The position numbers and the translations under genes are program-made. From Thalassotalea hakodatensis (lineage in GTDB: Bacteria > Pseudomonadota > Gammaproteobacteria > Enterobacterales > Alteromonadaceae), in assembly GCF_030295995.1 (NCBI RefSeq), contig NZ_AP027365.1, positions 3,690,066-3,754,065 of the forward strand: a stretch of DNA of 64,000 nucleotides, read 5' to 3'. Under the pieces are notes generated by a model. That model saw only the letters and a program-made list of their open reading frames with translations. It was not told the DNA's origin and ran no database searches. Below are positions 8,111 through 16,708 of this stretch, piece after piece. How positions within the stretch are numbered: the first letter of the stretch is position 1; every line of letters starts with the position of its first letter.

Positions 8111-9292
8111 ATGTTATCTTCACAAGACATTAAAATTGTGCAATCAACCCTGCCACTCATTGAACAAGCGGGCACGCAAGTCACCGACCACTTTTATCAT
8201 AGAATGTTTACCCACAACCCAGAATTAAAAGATATTTTCAATTTAAGTAACCAACATAGTGGTAAGCAAAAAGTTGCCTTATTTGAAGCTATTATTGCTT
8301 ACGCTAAAAACCTCAATAACGTTTCGGTACTCAAGCATGCTGTGGAACGAATTGCCAATAAACATACCAGTTTTCACATCAAACCTGATAATTACGTCGT
8401 TGTAGGTCATCACCTCATTGAAACCATGCGTGAATTATTGACTGTTCATTTCACACAAGCCGTTGAAGAAGCTTGGAAGGCTGCATATGGAGTATTAGCA
8501 AATTTATTTATTCATCGTGAAGAAGAACTCTACTCACAACGAGAATCTATGACTGGTGGTTGGCGCGGAAAACGCGCGTTTAGTTTATTAGCAAAAACAA
8601 CGGAGTCTTCACTTGTCACAAGCTTTATTTTTGAACCGGTTGATCAACAACCGGTTATGCATTATCAATCTGGGCAATATATCGGTATTGAGTTAAAGCC
8701 AACAACTTCTGACTTTAACGAAATTCGTCAGTATTCATTGTCAACAGCGCCGAACGGGAAAACCTATCGTATCTCAGTGAAACGCGAAACGGGCGAACAC
8801 AAGGGCATAATGTCTAACTATTTGCATGATCATCTTAAACTTGGCGATATTGTTGATTTACATGCGCCAGCTGGCGACTTCTATTGGCAAGATAGACAAA
8901 AACCAGTGGTGCTTATCTCGGCAGGTGTTGGTGCTACCCCAATGCAAGCTATGCTAGATAGTTTGGCTGAAAGCCAGTACGAGTTTCCAGTTACTTATCT
9001 TCATGCCTGCGAAAATAAAGCATTGCATTCTTTTACTAAACACACAGAAAAACGTTGTAAAGAGCATGGATGGCAATATTTTACCTGGTACAACCAAGAA
9101 GTAAGTCATGATGAACATACGTTTGAAGGGTTTATCAATTTTAATCAGGTTGAATTACCCGCAGTAGATGGTGATTTTTACTTGTGTGGCCCAGTAGGCT
9201 TTATGAAATATGCAAAAGAAAGTTTAATTACATTAGGTGTTGAGCCAACACGTATCCATTACGAAGTTTTTGGTCCACATTCCACACTTTAA
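8111..9292 (+). CDS. hmp: Flavohaemoglobin, nitric oxide dioxygenase
   Basis: A 393-residue protein of standard Hmp length with a globin domain (about 1-135), a ferredoxin-reductase FAD domain (about 150-260) and an NAD domain (about 265-393). The proximal haem histidine lies in NKHTSFHIKP, FAD binding in RQYSLS, and the NAD-binding loop in GVGATPMQAML. The C-terminal YEVFGPH is typical. It oxidises NO to nitrate in the cytoplasm using O2 and NAD(P)H. The frame opens at 8075, but the ATG at 8111 follows GGAG at a good distance and gives the standard N-terminus. Control by NorR, rather than the NsrR control known in enteric bacteria, is inferred from the upstream sites. Confidence 0.96.
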   Translation: MLSSQDIKIVQSTLPLIEQAGTQVTDHFYHRMFTHNPELKDIFNLSNQHSGKQKVALFEAIIAYAKNLNNVSVLKHAVERIANKHTSFHIKPDNYVVVGHHLIETMRELLTVHFTQAVEEAWKAAYGVLANLFIHREEELYSQRESMTGGWRGKRAFSLLAKTTESSLVTSFIFEPVDQQPVMHYQSGQYIGIELKPTTSDFNEIRQYSLSTAPNGKTYRISVKRETGEHKGIMSNYLHDHLKLGDIVDLHAPAGDFYWQDRQKPVVLISAGVGATPMQAMLDSLAESQYEFPVTYLHACENKALHSFTKHTEKRCKEHGWQYFTWYNQEVSHDEHTFEGFINFNQVELPAVDGDFYLCGPVGFMKYAKESLITLGVEPTRIHYEVFGPHSTL

Positions 9293-9317
9293 ATGATTAT
9301 AAAAAGAAAGTACGTAT

Positions 9318-9356
9318 AAATACTGCTGTGCATTATCAAAATACGCAGCAGTATTT
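9318..9356 (+). terminator. Hairpin terminator after hmp
   Basis: AAATACTGCTG (9318-9328) and CAGCAGTATTT (9346-9356) form an 11-bp perfect stem with a 17-nt loop. It is placed between the convergent hmp and reductase genes. The T tract is short, so it may act in both directions. Confidence 0.6.
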
Positions 9357-9411
9357 CATGATTGTAGCTAAAAGCATTTAAGGGCAATAACACCATCAAT
9401 TATAATTACCG

Positions 9412-10455
9412 TTAACTTATATTATCTGGCCCAACTTGCACCACTAATTTACCAAAATTTTCACCTTCCAATAACCCAATAAATGAAGATACAGCATTTT
9501 CCAATCCATCAACTTTATGTTCCTTATACTTAATTTTTCCTTCAGTTAACCACTGGAACATATCGTGACTAAATTCATCATATCGATGGCCATAATCATC
9601 AAACACAATAAAGCCTTGCATTTTGATACGTTTAACCAATAACGCTCCCATTAACGCAGACATTCTGTCTGGACCTTCTGGTAACTCAGTTGCATTGTAT
9701 TGTGAAATAAGCCCACATAAGGGCACACGTGCAGATGAATTTAATAAAGGTAAAACGGCATCGAATACTTTACCGCCAACATTTTCAAAATAGACGTCTA
9801 TGCCGTCGGTGCAAGTTGCTGTCAATTGTTCGGATAAATCGTCATGGTAATGATCTAAACAAGCATCAAAACCAAGCGTGTCTACCGCATAATCACATTT
9901 TTCTTTACCGCCTGCGATACCCACTACTTTACAGCCTTTTATCTTGGCAATTTGTCCAACTAAGCTTCCTACCGCACCAGTTGCTGCGGCAACAACGACT
10001 GTTTCACCACGTTGTGGCTGGCCAATATCGAGCAACCCCATATATGCCGTTAATCCTGGCATACCTAATACACCTAAAGCATATGAAGGATTAGCCATAT
10101 GGTTATCGAGTTTTATTAAGCCCTCGCCGTTAGAAATACTATAATCTTGCCAGCCACCAAACGCGACAACCCAATCGCCTTTTTGATAATCTGCATGATT
10201 AGATTGTTCGACACGGCATACACTGCCCCCCACCATTACGTCATTAATACCCACTGGCTCAGCATATGATTTTGCATCATTCATACGGCCTCGCATGTAC
10301 GGATCTAGTGATAAGTAAACAGTACGTAATAACAATTCACCTGACTGTGGTGTTGGTAGTTTAGATTGTAAAAGAGTAAAGTTTTCATGTGTTGGCGCCC
10401 CTGATGGACGTGAAGCTAAAACAATTTGTCTGTTTTTTTGTAAGTTCTGAGTCAT
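9412..10455 (-). CDS. NADP-dependent MDR-superfamily reductase (CurA/YncB-like)
   Basis: A 347-residue zinc-independent medium-chain reductase. The N-terminal part carries ASRPSGAPTHENF and SLDPYMRGRM, both typical of the curcumin reductase/leukotriene B4 dehydrogenase-like group. The Rossmann glycine motif is AAATGAVGSLVGQ, and ENVGG follows later. The catalytic zinc cysteines of alcohol dehydrogenases are absent. Such enzymes reduce alpha,beta-unsaturated carbonyls with NADPH. The frame begins at a TTG at 10476, but the ATG at 10455 follows AAAGAGAG and gives the family-typical start. It is the last gene of a leftward group with an alcohol dehydrogenase and a DJ-1-like protein, which suggests carbonyl detoxification. 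Confidence 0.85.
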   Translation of the reverse strand: MTQNLQKNRQIVLASRPSGAPTHENFTLLQSKLPTPQSGELLLRTVYLSLDPYMRGRMNDAKSYAEPVGINDVMVGGSVCRVEQSNHADYQKGDWVVAFGGWQDYSISNGEGLIKLDNHMANPSYALGVLGMPGLTAYMGLLDIGQPQRGETVVVAAATGAVGSLVGQIAKIKGCKVVGIAGGKEKCDYAVDTLGFDACLDHYHDDLSEQLTATCTDGIDVYFENVGGKVFDAVLPLLNSSARVPLCGLISQYNATELPEGPDRMSALMGALLVKRIKMQGFIVFDDYGHRYDEFSHDMFQWLTEGKIKYKEHKVDGLENAVSSFIGLLEGENFGKLVVQVGPDNIS

Positions 10456-10636
10456 AAGCGTGGCTCTCTTTGTCAATATTAGGTCTCACTTATAAAAACC
10501 CTTTAAATAGATTCCGATAAGCGTTCAGATTAATCAATAAAATCAAAATAGTTGAGCTTTTGAGCCAACAAGAAACACATGAAGCTCATTGCTCAACCTT
10601 ATAAATTTCGTCAATTAGGTCAGTGCTGTTGAGTCA

Positions 10637-11794
10637 TTAACACGCAGTTTCAAGTATCTTTTTACTGACGTTGAGATCTATATCACTATGCTCTCCAAGT
10701 GCTACCATGCCATGTTGCTCTAACTTTTCAATAAGATCAGGTATATGTTGTTGATTTAAGTTAACGTCAGAAAGTCGTGTTGGCACGCCCATGTTTTTGA
10801 AAAAGTCTTCCGTTAAAGCAATTGCTTTAGCTATTTTTTGCTCGTCGCTACCTTCTGTTATGCCCCAAACACGATCTGCATATTGAATGAGCTTATCACG
10901 CTTGTCTTCGCGTTTTACTTTCATAACCGCGGGTAAAACAATCGACAGCGTTCTTGCATGATCAATATTAAAGCTGCCCGTTAATTCATGACCGATCATA
11001 TGCGTAGACCAATCTTGAGGTACACCCGCACCAATCAAGCCATTGAGCGCCATGGTCGCTGACCACATGATATTAGCTCGAATAGTTAAATCTTCTTTCG
11101 TTTCAGCCTTTAGGGCTTTAGGGCCTTCTTCGATTAAGGTTTGTAATAAACCTTCCGCAAATCGATCTTGTACTTTTGCATTAACACTATAAGTTAAATA
11201 TTGCTCCATCACATGAACGAAGGCGTCAACAACACCGTTACTGATCTGACGATCAGATAACGATAACGTCACCTTAGGATCTAACACTGCAAACTGTGGA
11301 CATACCAATGGACTTGAGAATGGTAGCTTGTTTCCTTCACGTGTAACCACTGAATTGCCGTTACTTTCAGAGCCAGTAGCAGGTAACGTTAATACAGCGC
11401 CTATAGGTAACGCCTCTTCTACTGGCTCTTGCTTAGCAAGAATATTCCATGCGTCGTCACCTTTATATAAAGCGGCTGCTGCAATAAATTTAGCACCATC
11501 AACCACTGAACCACCACCCACTGCGAGCAAATAATCAATGTTATGTTGTTTAATCAATTCTTGTGCTTTCATTAATGTTTCATAACGAGGGTTTGGTTCA
11601 ATACCTGAAAATTCAAACCATGTATGATCCGTTAACGCTGCTGCTACTTGGTCGTACACACCATTATGCTTAATTGACCCGCCACCATAAACGACCAACA
11701 CGTTTGCGTCTGTTGGAATTTCACTACTCACTTGTTTAATTTGTCCGTCACCAAAATGAATTCTTGTTGGGTTATGGAAACTAAAATTTAACAA
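10637..11794 (-). CDS. Iron-containing NADPH-dependent alcohol dehydrogenase (YqhD-like)
   Basis: A 385-residue group III alcohol dehydrogenase. The N-terminal FHNPTRIHFGDGQI is characteristic of the YqhD/butanol dehydrogenase branch. The nucleotide loop is GGGSVVDGAKF. Metal ligands are visible in DAFVHVMEQYLTY (Asp and His) and in GHELTG followed by DHARTLSIV (two His). YqhD reduces many short aldehydes, including those from lipid peroxidation. The gene lies 26 bp after the DJ-1-like gene on the same strand and probably forms one transcript with it. The divergent LysR regulator at 12664 is the natural candidate controller. Confidence 0.9.
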   Translation of the reverse strand: MLNFSFHNPTRIHFGDGQIKQVSSEIPTDANVLVVYGGGSIKHNGVYDQVAAALTDHTWFEFSGIEPNPRYETLMKAQELIKQHNIDYLLAVGGGSVVDGAKFIAAAALYKGDDAWNILAKQEPVEEALPIGAVLTLPATGSESNGNSVVTREGNKLPFSSPLVCPQFAVLDPKVTLSLSDRQISNGVVDAFVHVMEQYLTYSVNAKVQDRFAEGLLQTLIEEGPKALKAETKEDLTIRANIMWSATMALNGLIGAGVPQDWSTHMIGHELTGSFNIDHARTLSIVLPAVMKVKREDKRDKLIQYADRVWGITEGSDEQKIAKAIALTEDFFKNMGVPTRLSDVNLNQQHIPDLIEKLEQHGMVALGEHSDIDLNVSKKILETAC

Positions 11795-11820
11795 AATATA
11801 TTCCTCAAAATTTAATATGA

Positions 11821-12519
11821 TTATGCACTTAACGTACGAAGTAATTTTTCAGCTACTAATGCCGAGCTTGCAGGGTTTTGACCGGAAATAATCAAACCAT
11901 CTTGAACAGCAAAAGCATGCCAGTCTTCGACTTTTTGGTAATCAGCACCACGTTTTACTAACTCGTCTTCAAGTGAGAAAGGTACTACCGCCGTTAACTG
12001 TACTCCTTCTTCTTCACTGTTAGTAAATCCGGCAATGGCTTTATTGTTAATCACGTAATCACAAGCACTATCTTTAACATTTAATAACGCTGCGGTGGCA
12101 TGACAAACAACAGCGACTGGCTTTTCAGCCGCAAGGAATTGTACAATTAATTGAATAGAGTCTTTGTTCTCTGTTAAGTCCCATAGTGGACCATGGCCTC
12201 CTGGGTAAAACACTGCATCAAAGTCATTAGCGTTTATATCAGCTAACACCTTTGTATTTGCTACAGCAGACTGTGCCGTTGCATCATTGAAAAATTTAAC
12301 GGTTGCTGGCGTTTGAGCATCTTCAGATTCACTATTCGGATCAATTGGCGCTTTTCCTCCAAGTGGTGAAGCAAGGGTAATATCAGCACCCGCTTCTTTA
12401 AACGCATAATAAGGAGCGGCAAATTCTTCAATCCAAAAACCTGTTTTTTCACCTGTGTTACCAAGTTGGTCATGAGAGGTTAATACCATTAATATTTTCT
12501 GTTTGTTCACTGTAGCCAC
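11821..12519 (-). CDS. DJ-1/PfpI-family protein (type 1 glutamine amidotransferase-like, Hsp31-like)
   Basis: A 232-residue protein. The start (KILMVLTSHDQLGNTGEKTGFWIEE) and the nucleophile elbow AVVCHATAALL are typical of the DJ-1/Hsp31-like branch. The nucleophile is Cys, followed by His. A conserved acidic residue occurs in FWIEE. Members act on glyoxal-type dicarbonyls or as stress chaperones; which applies here cannot be read from sequence. It is the first gene of the leftward carbonyl-stress cluster and is divergent from a LysR gene across a 144-bp region with an inverted repeat. Confidence 0.88.
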   Translation of the reverse strand: MATVNKQKILMVLTSHDQLGNTGEKTGFWIEEFAAPYYAFKEAGADITLASPLGGKAPIDPNSESEDAQTPATVKFFNDATAQSAVANTKVLADINANDFDAVFYPGGHGPLWDLTENKDSIQLIVQFLAAEKPVAVVCHATAALLNVKDSACDYVINNKAIAGFTNSEEEGVQLTAVVPFSLEDELVKRGADYQKVEDWHAFAVQDGLIISGQNPASSALVAEKLLRTLSA

Positions 12520-12609
12520 CTATATGTATTAGTTTTATAAATAACGCGTTGATGAAATACAGTTTACATAACCAATAAAAATCTAACAATGCAGAGTAAA
12601 TAAGCTTCT

Positions 12610-12630
12610 TTGTATCAATTAATGATACAA
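12610..12630. promoter_or_regulatory. Inverted repeat, candidate LysR operator
   Basis: TTGTATCA (12610-12617), five bases, then TGATACAA (12623-12630): perfect 8-bp arms 34 bp before the LysR start and about 90 bp from the divergent DJ-1-like gene. Position and symmetry fit an autoregulatory LysR site. Confidence 0.55.
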
Positions 12631-12663
12631 TCACTTTTCCTTTTACCGCGATTGAAATAACTA

Positions 12664-13575
12664 ATGGACTTATCGTTTGAAAAATTAAAAAGTATGGTGG
12701 TCTTCGCTCAAGTAGTTGAGCAAGGCACATTAAGCGGTGCTGCAAAACGTATTGGTTTATCAAGAGCGGTAGTGAGTTATCATATAAAAAAACTTGAAGC
12801 GCAATTAGGTATTAAGCTAATAAACCGTTCTACTCGTACATTATCGTTAACCGAGGCAGGAAGAGACTATTATCAACATTGTAGCATTATCGCAGAGCAA
12901 GCCTCAGCGGCCAATCAACAAATTGAAAACCTAAAAAATAACCCAACTGGCTTACTAAAGATCACTTGCCCAGTAAATGTAGGGCTGCAAACTATTGTGC
13001 CAGCCCTCAATGAATTTAGACACCGTTACCCTAATATTGAGCTTGATATTATGCTGACTGATGAAGTCGTTAATATCATCAAAGAAGGCATTGATTTAGC
13101 GATTCGCGGCGCTCCACTGTCAGATTCAGGGCTACAAGCCACTAAGCTATCTACCCTTAAAACTTGCTTATGTGGTTCCCCTGAGTATTTTAAAAAACAT
13201 CCAAAACCACAACATCCAACAGATTTAAACCAGCATCAATGGGTAATCTACAAATTAACCTCAGGTACACTTGAGCTCACAAAAGGTACACGCTCGTTCA
13301 GTATAGAAATGAAAGGAAGCATTCAAACAAATAACGCTGCTGCTCGAACCGCCTTTGTCGAAGGAGGACATGGTTTAGGCAGAATACCTATTTATGATGC
13401 GAACCCAAAAATAAAACAAGGCAGTTTGATCTCAGTGCTTGATGATTACGTAATGAAAGATATTAACGTTTATGGTGTTTTTCCGCCGGGTGCGGCGGAG
13501 TCAAAAAAGTTACGGCTATTAATCGATTTTTTAAAGAGTTATTTTGTAAAATCTACTTTGTTAAATCCACTTTAG
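12664..13575 (+). CDS. LysR-family transcriptional regulator
   Basis: A 303-residue regulator. The winged helix-turn-helix is at about residues 5-65 (FAQVVEQGTLSGAAKRIGLSRAVVSYHIKKLE). The effector-binding domain follows (about 90-295) and includes the GIDLAIRGAPL motif of the CrgA/PA0477-like branch. It is divergent from the DJ-1-like, alcohol dehydrogenase and MDR reductase genes, the usual arrangement for a regulator of carbonyl or redox stress genes. The effector is unknown. Confidence 0.9.
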   Translation: MDLSFEKLKSMVVFAQVVEQGTLSGAAKRIGLSRAVVSYHIKKLEAQLGIKLINRSTRTLSLTEAGRDYYQHCSIIAEQASAANQQIENLKNNPTGLLKITCPVNVGLQTIVPALNEFRHRYPNIELDIMLTDEVVNIIKEGIDLAIRGAPLSDSGLQATKLSTLKTCLCGSPEYFKKHPKPQHPTDLNQHQWVIYKLTSGTLELTKGTRSFSIEMKGSIQTNNAAARTAFVEGGHGLGRIPIYDANPKIKQGSLISVLDDYVMKDINVYGVFPPGAAESKKLRLLIDFLKSYFVKSTLLNPL

Positions 13576-13643
13576 CTATATTGAACCTATTAGTAGCTTA
13601 ACCATTTAAGTTGTTAAACCTCAACTGTAATACTAAAATTATT

Positions 13644-13657
13644 GGCTATATATAGCC
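13644..13657. promoter_or_regulatory. 14-bp perfect palindrome upstream of the chemoreceptor gene
   Basis: GGCTATATATAGCC is fully self-complementary and lies about 80 bp before the chemoreceptor start. It may be an operator, but chance in AT-rich DNA is possible. Confidence 0.25.
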
Positions 13658-13735
13658 CGAACGTACTTCCCTAACACGCTGAAAAATAGCGCGTTGCCGT
13701 TAAAACTCTTTACAGGCATTAACCACAAGATGTAT

Positions 13736-15028
13736 ATGTTTAATAAAAAAAACAAAGAAATTGAACAGCTAAAGCAAGAACTAGCTAAAGCTAAATCTGT
13801 TATTTCTGCAATTAATGATTCTGTCGCTAATATTGAATTCACTCCTGACGGTATAGTGTTAGATGCAAATAACATTTTCTTAGATGTTATCGGATACAAC
13901 AAACAAGAAGTCATTGGCCAACATCATCAAATGTTTTGTCAACCTAACTATGTAAGTTCTTCCGACTATCAACAATTTTGGACTCAGTTAAAAAAAGGAG
14001 AACCTAAGTTCGGTCATTTCGAAAGAGTCACTAAAAATGGTGACATACTCTGGCTTGATGCTACCTACTTCCCAGTAAAAGAAAATGGTGCTGTTACTCG
14101 GATCATAAAAATAGCAAATGATATAACCGGTGATAAAAAAGCCCTTGTCGCACAGTCTGCTATTTCTGAGGCATTAGATAAATCGCTAGCAATGATTGAA
14201 TTTACTCCACAGGGTGAAATCATTCATGCGAACCGTAACTTTCTCCAAACATTAGGCTACAACTTAACAGAAATTAAAGGTGGTCATCACAAAATGTTTT
14301 GTGATGACCAATTTTTACATGACAACCCTAATTTCTGGCAACAATTAGCAAACGGTGAGCATAAATCAGGACGCTTTAGTCGTTTAGATAAATACGGACA
14401 TACAGTTTGGATAGAAGCGACTTATAATCCTATTTTTGACGAAAATGGCAAGGTGACTAAAGTGATCAAGTTTGCATCAGATATCACAAACAGGGTCGAA
14501 AAATCATTACAAGTGTCTCAAGTGGCAGAAGCAGCAAAAGTGACATCTGAACAAACCGAGCAGAGTGCCAATGATGCAAATGTAAAACTTGAAAAGTCGA
14601 TTGAAACATCAGAGTTGATCTCTGCTCAAGTGCAAAATTCAATGGAATCTATTGGCCATCTAAACGAACAATCAAAAAACATTACAGCGATTGTTTCAAC
14701 GATTAGTGCAATTGCAGAGCAAACCAATTTACTCGCGTTAAATGCAGCCATTGAAGCAGCTAGAGCAGGAGAACAAGGCCGAGGCTTTGCGGTTGTTGCT
14801 GATGAAGTAAGAAGTTTGGCAGCTCGTACTAGTCAATCAACCAATGAAATCAATGAGGTTGTGAAACTAAACGAACAATTAACCAAAGAAGCCACCGACA
14901 TTATGCATCAAGTGGAAGGAACAACGAAAAAAAGTTTGACTCAAGTGTCAGAAGTGAGCGATGTAATGCGAGAAATTATTTCTCGAGCATCAAATTTAAC
15001 AAATATGGTTAAAGATATCTCACATTGA
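13736..15028 (+). CDS. Soluble methyl-accepting chemotaxis protein with two PAS domains
   Basis: About 430 residues. A short coiled coil ([16 protein letters not shown]) is followed by two homologous PAS/PAC units (about 20-125 and 145-250), both with the GYN...GxHHxMFC pattern. The signalling domain (about 260-430) has the hairpin tip [18 protein letters not shown]. There are no transmembrane helices, so it is cytoplasmic, like BdlA of Pseudomonas. The FC dipeptide in each PAS and the architecture suggest redox, haem or flavin sensing, which is not proven. A TTG opens the frame at 13694. The ATG at 13736, preceded by AAGA, is preferred, and the ATG at 13730 is an alternative. No CheW/CheA genes are nearby. 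Confidence 0.88.
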   Translation: MFNKKNKEIEQLKQELAKAKSVISAINDSVANIEFTPDGIVLDANNIFLDVIGYNKQEVIGQHHQMFCQPNYVSSSDYQQFWTQLKKGEPKFGHFERVTKNGDILWLDATYFPVKENGAVTRIIKIANDITGDKKALVAQSAISEALDKSLAMIEFTPQGEIIHANRNFLQTLGYNLTEIKGGHHKMFCDDQFLHDNPNFWQQLANGEHKSGRFSRLDKYGHTVWIEATYNPIFDENGKVTKVIKFASDITNRVEKSLQVSQVAEAAKVTSEQTEQSANDANVKLEKSIETSELISAQVQNSMESIGHLNEQSKNITAIVSTISAIAEQTNLLALNAAIEAARAGEQGRGFAVVADEVRSLAARTSQSTNEINEVVKLNEQLTKEATDIMHQVEGTTKKSLTQVSEVSDVMREIISRASNLTNMVKDISH

Positions 15029-15086
15029 TACTATTGGCTTTTCAATAGACCCTAGATTTAACCTAATAATGTGTTTACCAAGGAAG

Positions 15087-15136
15087 TCTGATCTGACATT
15101 AATCTTCTATGGTTTTAACTAATAATGTCAGTCAGA
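15087..15136. terminator. Long hairpin between convergent genes
   Basis: TCTGATCTGACATTA (15087-15101) pairs with TAATGTCAGTCAGA (15123-15136) apart from one bulged base, around a 21-nt loop. It lies between the convergent chemoreceptor and AraC-type genes and could be a bidirectional terminator. No T tract follows, so it may instead be a dispersed repeat. Confidence 0.4.
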
Positions 15137-15168
15137 TATGAGCGAAAAAGAGATCTTGAAACTTTGCT

Positions 15169-16047
15169 TTATTGCTTGCGAATAACGGGTATCCACCAAC
15201 GAATTCGCATCTCATTCATTGGCCTAAATGGGATAGGAAAATACGCCACTATGTCAGGCTTGTTCCCATCCCTTTCATAGCCAGTCGAGGGAAACCATTC
15301 ACCATAGATATATCGGTTTGTTTTCATTGAAGTCTTATATGTACAATTAAACTCCGCATAAGTTGAACAAGGTACTGTATAAGCATCAAACCCATTGAAG
15401 CTATCCTCACTTGTTGCTTCAATGCCTAAAACATCCGTAAACTCATCCCGTCTTCCATTTTCTTTTGGAAAATATGCAGAAAGCAATGATGAATTTGTGA
15501 TAGGGCATGGCCTACCGTTATTTAGCTGATATAGTTTTTTATAGTCTTCTGAACCAACATATTCCTTCCAGAATTTAGGCCCATCCTTAACAAAACTTTC
15601 GAACTCAAAACTTTTGCTTTTACCTATTATATTGAATTCTGGAACCTCAATTATTTTATAGTTCATATTTTCACCTACTTTATTGTCCTTAGGAAAGAAG
15701 ACTCGTTTATATGAAGAAAGTGAAGTGCCTCCTAAGCGAGCTTTACTCGGGTTTATTCCGTGTATATTTCGAAATGCTCGAGTGAAAGCATTAGGAGATT
15801 CGTACCCATATTTTAATGCGATATCAACAATACTTTCGTTAGTATTCAACAACTCAACAGCAGCTAAGGTCAGTTTTCGTCTTCTGATATACTCAGCACA
15901 GGTAATCTTAAAATGAGCAAAGAACATACGATGGAAGTGGTATTTAGAACAACAGGCTTCCTTTGCTACATCCCCAATACTAAAAGCACTATCTAAGTTA
16001 CTCTCGATATATTCAATTGCTAAATTCATTCGTTGTGACCAAGTCAT
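15169..16047 (-). CDS. AraC-family regulator with GyrI-like effector-binding domain
   Basis: 292 residues. The N-terminal AraC DNA-binding domain with two helix-turn-helix units spans about 1-105 (FSIGDVAKEACCSKYHFHRMF and IVDIALKYGYESPNAFTRAFR). A C-terminal GyrI/Rob-like small-molecule domain follows (about 130-290), ending RIRWWIPVIRK. This order (DNA-binding first) is that of the Rob/SoxS-like regulators of drug and solvent responses. No obvious target lies next door. The ATG at 16047 gives the standard family start. Confidence 0.88.
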   Translation of the reverse strand: MTWSQRMNLAIEYIESNLDSAFSIGDVAKEACCSKYHFHRMFFAHFKITCAEYIRRRKLTLAAVELLNTNESIVDIALKYGYESPNAFTRAFRNIHGINPSKARLGGTSLSSYKRVFFPKDNKVGENMNYKIIEVPEFNIIGKSKSFEFESFVKDGPKFWKEYVGSEDYKKLYQLNNGRPCPITNSSLLSAYFPKENGRRDEFTDVLGIEATSEDSFNGFDAYTVPCSTYAEFNCTYKTSMKTNRYIYGEWFPSTGYERDGNKPDIVAYFPIPFRPMNEMRIRWWIPVIRKQ

Positions 16048-16708
16048 ATACTCAAGTCTCCTATAAAGAAGCTATGGTATTTAATCACTCTAGCACCTGT
16101 CTCACCTTTTCTTGCTGTTTTTAAATTATCTCAAAATTTAAAACCTTATAAATGAAAAAATGGCATCTAACTAAATTTTTTTCAGTGATAGAGGAAAAGG
16201 CTTCTCTATATCTTCTTGGATCAAAGACAAGTTAGCGATAACCCAAAAATGGCGCTATCCTGACACAGAGGAATTTTGATTAAACACTTTATTTTCAACT
16301 TATTGAGACAGTTCAACATATTCATTTCATTGTTAAATGATATTTATAATGTGTAATCTTTCCTCATTTTTTTATACTTATACAATTACCATTCTTGCAA
16401 TAAAGTAATGTTTTTCTCTCATACTGTGAAACGCTGCTAATTACACCTAGCAACCTCAGCCATCAATACTTAACAAATAAATGAAGATTATAAAAACACT
16501 AAAAAAACCGAAACACATTCATCAAACTTGAATACGTATGCAGTTAGTGTACTTCTCATATCGATAGCGTAATACTCTTTGGACGTGTTCAAAAAATAAT
16601 AAAAAAATTTAACCATGCTCAATAAAGTGCACTCTAGCGCCATAAGCATCATTGTTCTTTTATTGAATTAGCTTTGTTTGAGGATGTCTCTCAATAATAA
16701 GGAAAAAA
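16048..16708. other. 661-bp intergenic region upstream of the amylase gene
   Basis: AT-rich region holding the promoters of the leftward AraC-type gene and the rightward amylase gene. A stretch at about 16177-16278 reads as an open frame of about 33 codons with protein-like composition (DRGKGFSISSWIKDK, ending TEEF then TGA). It lacks a start codon, so it may be a gene fragment. No RNA gene or clear operator was identified. Confidence 0.5.
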
